Assembly: GCF_021608225.1 (NCBI RefSeq)
Contig: NZ_JAKIJS010000002.1
Location: forward strand, 1 to 64,000
Direction of reading: 5' to 3'
Length of the DNA stretch: 64,000 nt
Origin: Pseudalkalibacillus berkeleyi
GTDB lineage: Bacteria > Bacillota > Bacilli > Bacillales > Fictibacillaceae
Part shown: positions 57,158 to 64,000 of the stretch, piece after piece
Position numbering within the stretch: the first letter of the stretch is position 1
Layout of the letters: every line of letters begins with the position of its first letter
The notes under the pieces: generated by a model
Told to the model about the DNA's origin: nothing
The model's input: only the letters and a program-made list of their open reading frames with translations
The model's database searches: none
Translations under genes and position numbers: made by a program

Positions 57158-58513
57158 TTAGATAAATCCAAGTACGGATGCCATAACGATGAGGATCAGT
57201 ATTGGAGCGACAAGTCTTAGTGACCAAATCCATAACATGCCCCATAGACCGCCTTCGCGAAGTCCTCCGATTTCAAGGGATTTCTTCTTACCAAGTGCCC
57301 AACCGACAAATAGAGCAGTCAATAATCCACCGAGTGGTAGGAGGATGTTGGAAGCTAAATAGTCGACTGCATCGAAGAATCCTTTGCCGAAGATCGTGAA
57401 TTCACTCCATGCCCCTAGTGAAAGAGAAGATGGAACACCGAATAAGAAAATGATCGTTCCTAGGATCCAAGTTGCTTTTTTACGTGTCCACTCAAACTTA
57501 CGCATAAAGTACGCAACCGGTACTTCTAGAATCGAAATCGCTGATGTTAAAGCTGCCATTGAAATCAGTAGGAAGAACAAGATCGAGAAGAACTGTCCTA
57601 ATGGCATTTGTTCAAATACAGCAGGAAGTGTGATGAAGATTAACCCTGGTCCTGCGCCTGGGTCCATTCCGAAAGCGAATACGGCAGGGAAGATTGCAAG
57701 TCCTGCGAGTAATGCAAACCCTGTATCTGCCATACTGACGCCTACTGCAGCGGTAGGGAGTTTCACGTTCTGTGGTACATAACTACCATACGTAATCATC
57801 GTTCCCATCCCCAAGCTGAGTGAGAAGAATGCATGCCCTAAAGCAACCAGAACAGCTTCAGCATTTAGCGCTGAGAAATCTGGTGAGAAGAGGAATGAAA
57901 AACCTTCTCCTGATCCTGGTAGTGTTAAGCCGCGAATTGCTAACACAACTAGGAGTATTCCTAATGTAGGCATCAAGATTTTATTCCACTTTTCAATACC
58001 TTGTTTAATCCCTTTAACAACAATAATGATAACGAGTCCCATAAATAATAACTGCCATATAATTGGACCTAGTGATGCTCCGATAAAGCCACCGAAATGG
58101 TCGGCCATTTTTTCAGCAGGTACAGCGAGAAGATCTCCGCTAATAGCTTTCGTCGTATACGACAGGGCCCAACCTGCAACGACACCATAGAATGATAGAA
58201 TTAAGAATGCAGACATAACACCGAATATTCCTGTAATAAACCATGGCTTTCCAGGTGTTAGTTCTTTAAATGATCCAACAGCATCTTTTTGGGTATTTCG
58301 ACCGACTGAAAATTCGGCAAGCATGATCGGAATACCGATTAGTGCGATACAAATTAAATAAACGATAATAAATGCGCCGCCACCATTTTCCCCAGTAATA
58401 TACGGGAATTTCCAAATGTTACCTAGTCCAATTGCCGACCCCATTGCGGCAAGCATAAACCCTGTGCGTGATTTCCATTGCTCACGCCCCTGTTGCTCCA
58501 ACCCTTGACTCAT
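57158..58513 (-). CDS. sodium-dependent transporter, NSS/SNF family
   Basis: 451 aa with eleven to twelve membrane segments. The NSS signature GFMLAAMGSAIGLGNIWKFPYITGENGGGAFIIVYL covers the TM1 sodium and substrate site; TM6-8 region ALGHAFFSLSLGMGTMITYGSYVP is also typical. Resembles B. subtilis YocR/YhdH; substrate (amino acid) unknown. ATG 58513 with AGGGGGATT; the longer frame to 58564 is unlikely. Confidence 0.92.
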   Translation of the reverse strand: MSQGLEQQGREQWKSRTGFMLAAMGSAIGLGNIWKFPYITGENGGGAFIIVYLICIALIGIPIMLAEFSVGRNTQKDAVGSFKELTPGKPWFITGIFGVMSAFLILSFYGVVAGWALSYTTKAISGDLLAVPAEKMADHFGGFIGASLGPIIWQLLFMGLVIIIVVKGIKQGIEKWNKILMPTLGILLVVLAIRGLTLPGSGEGFSFLFSPDFSALNAEAVLVALGHAFFSLSLGMGTMITYGSYVPQNVKLPTAAVGVSMADTGFALLAGLAIFPAVFAFGMDPGAGPGLIFITLPAVFEQMPLGQFFSILFFLLISMAALTSAISILEVPVAYFMRKFEWTRKKATWILGTIIFLFGVPSSLSLGAWSEFTIFGKGFFDAVDYLASNILLPLGGLLTALFVGWALGKKKSLEIGGLREGGLWGMLWIWSLRLVAPILILIVMASVLGFI

Positions 58514-58734
58514 GTCCAATCCCCCTAAAAGATAGTATTTTTCTCCTACATTTCTATCATACATTATTATTTAACAGAAAATTAATAAAATTTAATATTT
58601 TTATAAATATTTTTTGTATAAGCCTCAAAATGATGATCGCAAAACACCTAATCGTACTATTTGAGGGAGATTAACGATATACTGATGAAGGTGTCTTACA
58701 AGCTATACATAATTAGAAAAACAGGAGGTTACTT

Positions 58735-59163
58735 ATGAAAGAACAAAATTACGAAAATCATGCAAAGATTGATCCGAAGTACCATAGAGTTCTTACGCTT
58801 CTCGCACTTGTAACGCTTATTTTATCGATTACGTACATCGTCAGAAATATCGGGAGTGAGTTGCTGCTTAGTCTCGTGATCTTATTTATGCTCATCACGC
58901 TGATTTTAGTGGCAGCGATTCTAAGGTTATACGCGCTTAAAGTACAGGACCGGGTGATCAGGGACGAAGAAAATTTCCGTTATTACCGGTTAACGGGGAA
59001 TCTTTTAGACCCAACTCTTTCAACGAAACAGGTCATTGCGCTTCGTTTTGCTTCAGATGAAGAATTCCCGGCATTAGTCGAACGCTCGATGTCAGAGAAT
59101 CTTTCACCGGACGAAATCAAGAAGGCGGTACAAAATTGGCGTGCCGACCATCATCGCGTATAA
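58735..59163 (+). CDS. DUF6526 family membrane protein
   Basis: 142 aa. Two membrane segments (VLTLLALVTLILSITYIV and LLLSLVILFMLITLILVAAIL) and a conserved cytosolic tail KVQDRVIRDEENFRYYRLTGNLLDPTLSTKQVIALRFASDEEFPAL, hallmark of DUF6526. ACAGGAGG lies 7 nt before the ATG. Monocistronic. Unknown function. Confidence 0.85.
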   Translation: MKEQNYENHAKIDPKYHRVLTLLALVTLILSITYIVRNIGSELLLSLVILFMLITLILVAAILRLYALKVQDRVIRDEENFRYYRLTGNLLDPTLSTKQVIALRFASDEEFPALVERSMSENLSPDEIKKAVQNWRADHHRV

Positions 59164-59178
59164 TTGAGGTAGAATCTA

Positions 59179-59206
59179 ACAGCTCTTAAAGGGCTGTTTC
59201 TTTTTT
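59179..59206 (+). terminator. terminator after DUF6526 gene
   Basis: ACAGCTCT-taaa-GGGCTGT with TTTC and six T. Confidence 0.8.
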
Positions 59207-59251
59207 AGTGGGACATGGGAACAGGTACCTCGTCCCAATAGGAGGCTAGTT

Positions 59252-60178
59252 ATGCAGAATGAAACAATGGTAGATGTGAAAGGTCTTGTGAAGCGTTATG
59301 GCTCTTTTGTAGCGGTTAATGGGGTCGAGTTTCAGGTGAAAAAAGGAGAGATCTTCGGACTGCTTGGCCCGAATGGTGCAGGCAAAACGACAACGATTGA
59401 AATGTTGGTTGGTCTCCGAAAGCCTGATCAAGGAACGGCGACGCTCGCAGACTTTGACGTCCGAAAACAAGTGAATAAAGTCAAAGAGGTCATCGGTGTG
59501 CAATTGCAGTCCACCTCTTTATTTGAATTATTGAAGGTAGAAGAGATCCTTCATTTATACGCAAGCTTTTATCCAAGTCATGTCGATATCAATCAGTTAG
59601 TTGAGGACATGCTGTTGACAGAAAAACGGAACGACAGAATTAAAGGACTATCTGGCGGACAAAAGCAGCGTCTCGCGATTGCGCTTGCGCTCATCCATGA
59701 TCCGAACATCGTGTTTTTAGATGAACCGACAACTGGACTTGATCCACAAGCAAGACGTACATTGTGGGACATCGTGCTTCGTTTAAAGGAGCGAGGAAAG
59801 ACCGTTCTGCTCTCCACACATTATATGGATGAGGCTCATGTGCTCTGTGATCGCATCGGCATCATGGATCAAGGGGAACTGATTGCGCTCGATACACCGA
59901 CTAATTTGGTGAAGAAATTGCAGTCAACGAGCACCGTAGAATTCCGATTGACCAATCCACCGGAAAACGAATGGTTCATGGAAATGGATGGGGTTGAAGA
60001 AGTATCCATTAAAGATACGTTCGTGCAGCTTTATACGGACGATCTTCAGCTCGCATTAACCTCTCTCATCCAAGTTTCTTCAGAACACAATCTGAATATT
60101 GAGGATTTACAAACACGAACAGCGACACTTGAAGACGTCTTCATACATATGACAGGGAGGAGTTTAAGAGAATCATGA
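59252..60178 (+). CDS. ABC transporter ATP-binding protein (ABC-2 exporter type)
   Basis: 308 aa. Walker A GLLGPNGAGKTTT (Lys45), signature LSGGQKQRLAIALAL, Walker B NIVFLDEPTTGLDPQARR and the switch His in LLSTHYMDEAH. The C-terminal 80 residues are the DrrA/CcmA-type extension. AGGAGG lies 8 nt before the ATG. It overlaps the permease gene by 4 nt. Likely exports a drug or lipid-like compound. Confidence 0.93.
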   Translation: MQNETMVDVKGLVKRYGSFVAVNGVEFQVKKGEIFGLLGPNGAGKTTTIEMLVGLRKPDQGTATLADFDVRKQVNKVKEVIGVQLQSTSLFELLKVEEILHLYASFYPSHVDINQLVEDMLLTEKRNDRIKGLSGGQKQRLAIALALIHDPNIVFLDEPTTGLDPQARRTLWDIVLRLKERGKTVLLSTHYMDEAHVLCDRIGIMDQGELIALDTPTNLVKKLQSTSTVEFRLTNPPENEWFMEMDGVEEVSIKDTFVQLYTDDLQLALTSLIQVSSEHNLNIEDLQTRTATLEDVFIHMTGRSLRES

Positions 60179-61266
60179 GAGCTTATTGGCAGTTAACATT
60201 AGCGCAACTACGCATCTTTGCTCGGAACAGACAAGTCATCTTCTTCACCTTACTCTTCCCGGTTATTTTAATGCTCGCCTTAGGCTCATTTGTTGGCGGA
60301 GGGAATTCACTATCCTTAACAGTGGGAATGGTCGATCTCGACGAAACAGATGCATCAAAGGATTTGAAAAAACTCTTCAAGGAAAATGAAGGAATTGAAA
60401 CAAATCCATATGAAAAAGTGGAAGAAGGTAAGAAAGCTGTTGAAAACGGGGATATTCAGCTGCTCATTGAAATCCCTAAAGGCTATGAAGCGAAAACAAA
60501 AGCAGGAGAAGACCCTTCCTCGATACCCGTTTATTATAATGAGAAAAATTTAACGACCGCTGAACTTGGTCTTACGGTCGTGAACGGTATTATCGATCAA
60601 TATAGTAAAGAGCTTGTCGACTATCAACCTGTTGTGACCGTTGAAAAAGTCGGGATAGAAGCACTTGAAATCCGTTACATCGATTTCCTTGTACCAGGTA
60701 TTGTTGCGATGATGATTATGAGTAACAACATGAACGGTGTCGCAGGACAAATTTCTGCTTGGCGCGAGCGAGGTATTTTACGAAGAATGCAAGGAACAAG
60801 GTTAAAAGCATCGACCTTTATTGCAGCTCAAATTACAGCACGCCTGTTTTTGAATGGAACCCAAGCGTTGTTAGTCGTCCTGATTGCAGACCTCATCTTT
60901 AACATCAATGTGGTCGGATCCTGGGTCGCACTCATCTTCTTCATCATGCTCGGTACACTTGCGTTTATGTCGATCGGGTTCATTATTGCGGGGATTGCGA
61001 AAAACCCGGAAAGTGCTGGACCGATTGCTGGTTTCATATCGTTCCCGCTGCTGTTTTTGGGAGGCGTATTCTTCCCAATCAGCAATATGCCAGGTTGGAT
61101 ACAGCCGATCGTCAACGTCCTACCAATCGCCCATCTAAGCTCCGCACTCAGAGAAACGATGAACCTCGGGACATCAATTCTCGAGTTAGGAACCGAAACC
61201 ATGGTTCTAGGCGTATGGCTTGTAGGTGGTTTTGCGCTCGCAAGCTACGTGTTTAAGTGGGAATAG
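60175..61266 (+). CDS. ABC-2 type permease
   Basis: 363 aa. N-terminal membrane segment (VIFFTLLFPVILMLALGSFVGGG), a large extracytoplasmic loop (about 50-165), then five segments including FLVPGIVAMMIMSNNMNGVAG, LVVLIADLIFNINVVGSWVALIFFIMLGTLAFMSIGFIIAGIA and FISFPLLFLGGVFFPISNMP, which form the ABC-2 signature. ATGA overlap with the ATPase gene, so they form one exporter. Confidence 0.93.
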   Translation: MRAYWQLTLAQLRIFARNRQVIFFTLLFPVILMLALGSFVGGGNSLSLTVGMVDLDETDASKDLKKLFKENEGIETNPYEKVEEGKKAVENGDIQLLIEIPKGYEAKTKAGEDPSSIPVYYNEKNLTTAELGLTVVNGIIDQYSKELVDYQPVVTVEKVGIEALEIRYIDFLVPGIVAMMIMSNNMNGVAGQISAWRERGILRRMQGTRLKASTFIAAQITARLFLNGTQALLVVLIADLIFNINVVGSWVALIFFIMLGTLAFMSIGFIIAGIAKNPESAGPIAGFISFPLLFLGGVFFPISNMPGWIQPIVNVLPIAHLSSALRETMNLGTSILELGTETMVLGVWLVGGFALASYVFKWE

Positions 61267-61273
61267 TACAAAG

Positions 61274-61303
61274 ACTGAGTTGAGCCATTCAACTCAGTTT
61301 TTT
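61274..61303 (+). terminator. ABC exporter terminator
   Basis: ACTGAGTTGA-gccat-TCAACTCAGT, then six T. Confidence 0.9.
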
Positions 61304-61385
61304 ATATGTGTTAGAGTAGATGAAAACGGAAAAAGTAATACTAAAGAGCGCTTTAGAAATCAATTTTAAAGCAAAGGAGCGGTAA

Positions 61386-62855
61386 ATGATGACCCAACAA
61401 GGATGGCAGTTTGATAACAGTTACGCACAATTACCGAAAGCATTTTTTTCAAAAATAGAACCGAACCCAGTACGTGAACCGAAACTGATCATTTTTAACG
61501 AAAAATTAGCAGATAAGCTTGGTTTAGATCAAGAAGCTCTTCAAGGTGAAGAAGGCGTAGCGGTGTTTGCAGGAAACGATACGCCAGAAGGTGGATTACC
61601 TCTTGCCCAAGCGTATGCAGGGCACCAATTCGGAAATCTCACGATGCTAGGGGACGGACGGGCAATGATGATCGGTGAGCACATCACGCCTGATGGAAAG
61701 CGTTTCGATATCCAGTTAAAAGGATCTGGTCGAACCCCATACTCTAGAGGTGGCGATGGACGAGCATCCCTTGGACCGATGCTACGCGAATACATCATCA
61801 GTGAAGCGATGCACGGACTTGGAATTCCGACAACTAGAAGCCTTGCGGTTGTCACAACAGGAGAACCGGTCTACCGTGAGACTGAACTTCAAGGAGCGAT
61901 TTTAACACGTGTTGCTTCTAGCCATATTCGTGTTGGGACTTTCCAATACGCTGCAGGTAAAGGCGATATGGACGATCTTAAGAAGCTCGCTGAATATACG
62001 ATTGACCGTCATTACTCGTATATAAAAGAAGAAGGGTCGGACAGATATCTTGCCCTTTTAAAAGAAGTGATGAAACGTCAAGCTGAACTGATCGCGAAAT
62101 GGCAGCTCGTCGGATTCATTCATGGCGTAATGAACACCGATAACATGACACTAAGTGGTGAAACGATTGACTACGGACCATGCGCATTTATGGATACATT
62201 CGATCCAGCAACCGTCTTCAGCTCAATCGATACACAAGGACGATATGCGTATCGCAACCAACCAGCGATTGGGGCATGGAATCTCGCAAGGTTTGCGGAA
62301 ACACTACTCCCACTCCTACATGAAGAACAAGAAGAAGCAATCAAGATCGCAGAAAATGAAATCGGAAAATTTGCCGACTACTACTATACCCACTGGCTAG
62401 CAGGCATGCGGAAGAAACTCGGGTTATTTAACGAGGAAAAAGAAGACGAAACCCTATTCGAAGACCTGCTTAATCTCATGAAAGAACATGAAGCAGACTA
62501 TACGAATACATTCCTAGCTTTAACATTTGATGAGGAATATGAAGGAACAGAAAATCTATTGAAAAGCTCAGCATTTGAAGAGTGGAAAAAACGCTGGCTG
62601 GAAAGACTCGGAAGACAGGAGCAATCAAAAGAAGACGCTCACCAACTAATGAAAGACAACAACCCAGCACTGATTCCGAGGAATCATCGAGTAGAAGAAG
62701 CTTTGGAAGCAGCAGTTGAGCAAGGTGATTACAGTGTAATGGAGAGGTTGCTTGAGGTTTTATCAGAACCATATGCTCACACCAAGCAGCAAGAAGAATA
62801 TTGCAACTTCCCACCAGATTCAACACGTGCGTATCAAACATATTGTGGGACTTGA
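61386..62855 (+). CDS. selO: protein adenylyltransferase SelO (YdiU)
   Basis: 489 aa pseudokinase-fold enzyme that transfers AMP to proteins. Blocks: [71 protein letters not shown], and [25 protein letters not shown] with the metal-binding Asn and Asp. The C-terminus ends YCGT: a Cys at the third-last position, where eukaryotic SelO has selenocysteine. AAAGGAGCGG precedes ATG 61386 (a second ATG follows at once). Linked to redox stress. Confidence 0.94.
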   Translation: MMTQQGWQFDNSYAQLPKAFFSKIEPNPVREPKLIIFNEKLADKLGLDQEALQGEEGVAVFAGNDTPEGGLPLAQAYAGHQFGNLTMLGDGRAMMIGEHITPDGKRFDIQLKGSGRTPYSRGGDGRASLGPMLREYIISEAMHGLGIPTTRSLAVVTTGEPVYRETELQGAILTRVASSHIRVGTFQYAAGKGDMDDLKKLAEYTIDRHYSYIKEEGSDRYLALLKEVMKRQAELIAKWQLVGFIHGVMNTDNMTLSGETIDYGPCAFMDTFDPATVFSSIDTQGRYAYRNQPAIGAWNLARFAETLLPLLHEEQEEAIKIAENEIGKFADYYYTHWLAGMRKKLGLFNEEKEDETLFEDLLNLMKEHEADYTNTFLALTFDEEYEGTENLLKSSAFEEWKKRWLERLGRQEQSKEDAHQLMKDNNPALIPRNHRVEEALEAAVEQGDYSVMERLLEVLSEPYAHTKQQEEYCNFPPDSTRAYQTYCGT

Positions 62856-62868
62856 TTTAATAATATGA

Positions 62869-62925
62869 TGGGGCTGACATCAAAAGGACGATTTAACGTC
62901 CATTTGTATCAGCCCCACCTTTATT
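62869..62925 (+). terminator. selO terminator
   Basis: TGGGGCTGA...AAGGACG and CGTCC...TCAGCCCCA form a long stem, with CCTTTATTT after it. Confidence 0.8.
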
Positions 62926-62950
62926 TGATTTTTGGTGTAGAAGAACCAAA

Positions 62951-63130
62951 GAAGTGGAACGCAAGGAGCGAGAAGTGGAACGCAAGGAGCGAGAAGTGAA
63001 ACGCAAGAAGCGAGAAGTGGAACGCAAGGAGCGAGAAGTGGAACGCAAGGAGCGAGAAGTGAAACGCAAGAAGCGAGAAGTGAAACGCGAGGAGTGAGAA
63101 GTTAAATGCAAGGGGCGAGAAGTGAACGCA
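62951..63130. repeat. 21-bp-period direct repeat array (GAAGTGGAACGC family)
   Basis: About eight units of GCGAGAAGTGRAACGCAARRA, the same unit as at 34504. The last two or three are decayed (AAGTTAAATGC, GAAGTGAACGC). The unit order gga, gga, gaa occurs twice in succession, so a three-unit block was duplicated. It follows the selO terminator. Confidence 0.92.
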
Positions 63131-63346
63131 CCTTAACAATGTTAGAATGGTACTAACAAACAACCTAAAAGGAGCTCAATTTTCTATGAAGCTTAACTGA
63201 TTGGCTTTTAAAGTGTAGAGATTGAAATGGACTTTTGTTCTGGGAAATGTTCATAAAGAAAACCCTTCCTTAGCAATGGAAATTTAATGGTATAATCTTA
63301 CTGATCAAGTCTTTTTTAATTCAATTTGCATTTGAGGGATTTTATT
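63131..63346 (+). other. intergenic stretch before the helicase pseudogene
   Basis: AT-rich. AAAGGAGCTC is followed by ATG AAG CTT AAC TGA, a four-codon frame (about 63186), probably a remnant. No convincing full promoter is visible. Confidence 0.35.
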
Positions 63347-64000
63347 ATGATTAAACAGGAGAAACTCATCGTTAATTCTGAGTCTACCAATCTTTTAAAA
63401 GAGTTAGTGTCATCATTAGAAACGTGTGCTTGATGCTATACAGGAAGCAAAAATAAGAGGTGTAGAGGGTCAGATTATTACATCTACCTATTTAAACTTT
63501 ACAGATCCTAAAGCATTAACTAAATTACGTGAGTTTGAGAATGTTGATTTAAGAGTATTTGTGACAGATCGTCATGTTGGTTTTCATACAAAGGCATACA
63601 TATTCGAATACAAAGACTATTATAAGGTAATGATAGGGTCATCAAACATTACTCAGTCTGCTTTAAAAAGTAATGTAGAGTGGAATGTAGAAATTATTTC
63701 TAAGCAAGATGAGTTATTCATGAGACAAGTTATTACGGAGTTTAAGCATTATGGGCAAGAAGTGCAGTAGCTGATGAGCATTTCATACAAGACTATGAAA
63801 AATTTTTGAAAAATGTTAAACAGGTCGCAGCTACTACTCCTCAAATCTATGAAAAAGCTGAATATATTGTGCCAAACAGCATGCAAAAGAGAGCGATGGA
63901 AAATCTAGAAAGATTAAGAGATCATGGGGAAAATAAGGCACTTGTAATCGCTGCAACAGGTACGGGTAAGACCTATATGTCAGCCTTTGATGTGAAGAAT
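63347..64000 (+). pseudogene. PLD-nuclease/DEAD-box helicase gene, frameshifted, cut by window end
   Basis: Three frames join into one protein. (1) ATG 63347 (GAGGG 8 nt upstream) gives MIKQEKLIVNSESTNLLKEL... and stops at TGA 63431. (2) From about 63426 LDAIQEAKIRGVEGQIITSTYLNFTDP and HTKAYIFEYKDYYKVMIGSSNIT (an HxK...GSSN phospholipase-D-type active site) to a stop at 63768-63770. (3) From about 63760 AVADEHFIQDYEKF ... ALVIAATGTGKTYMS, Walker A of a superfamily 2 helicase, open to the window end. At junction 1 the N-terminal PLD strand region expected after SSLETC seems deleted; at junction 2 one base is missing. Intact relatives belong to the PLD-DEAD-DUF3427 helicases often found in defence islands. 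Confidence 0.8.

Overview
The window is a chromosomal segment of a low-to-mid GC Bacillaceae (Bacillus sensu lato). The evidence is the purEKBCSQLFMNHD operon under a PurR box pair and a guanine riboswitch, and the backbone order yebE-yebG-pur-yerA-yerB-yerC-pcrB-pcrA-ligA-camS-(proline symporter)-gatCAB-dgkB-rlmCD, which matches the B. subtilis map as I know it. Shine-Dalgarno sequences are strong and TTG/GTG starts are common. The species cannot be named from the sequence alone. Most genes lie on the + strand, downstream of an rRNA operon whose 5S 3' part opens the window.

Layout. 1-930: 5S rRNA end, a second truncated 5S copy with the same terminators, and two kinds of short repeat. 1.2-1.9 kb: yebE/yebG. 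1.9-15.2 kb: control region and the complete 12-gene IMP biosynthesis operon. 15.2-20.3 kb: small membrane proteins, an adenine-deaminase-like amidohydrolase, a DUF3048 lipoprotein, a TrpR-like regulator and PcrB. 20.4-26.1 kb: PcrA helicase, DNA ligase and CamS lipoprotein. 26.2-31.9 kb: P5C dehydrogenase with a promoter and candidate cre site, a proline/Na+ symporter preceded by a 37-aa small protein, and membrane proteins. 32-34.5 kb: a divergent DMT exporter/MocR regulator pair. 35-39.3 kb: gatCAB and dgkB. 39.5-47.2 kb: an accessory block between dgkB and rlmCD holding small membrane proteins, a DUF421 protein, flavodoxin-fold reductases, an ECF sigma/anti-sigma-like pair, GrpB and a lipoprotein. 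47.3-63 kb: rlmCD, then accessory genes (DUF4317, Crp/Fnr with DUF4386, a duplicated beta-helix protein, Fes-like esterase, GNAT, NSS transporter, ABC-2 exporter, SelO). The end of the window holds a frameshifted PLD/DEAD helicase gene that runs off the edge.

The most distinctive non-coding content is of two kinds. First, at least seven intergenic arrays of short direct repeats have a 20-21 bp period. They fall into a few sequence families and mostly sit just behind operon terminators; one mini-copy lies inside the pur operon. Second, seven near-palindromes of the form TCAA-N-CAAA-NN-TTTG-N-TTGA occur within 2.1 kb (40.25-42.31 kb). Five of them have a Spo0A-box-like TCGACAAA starting exactly 20 bp upstream. 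Neither is explained by the annotated genes.

Functions are assigned from family knowledge and visible motifs. No database search was run.
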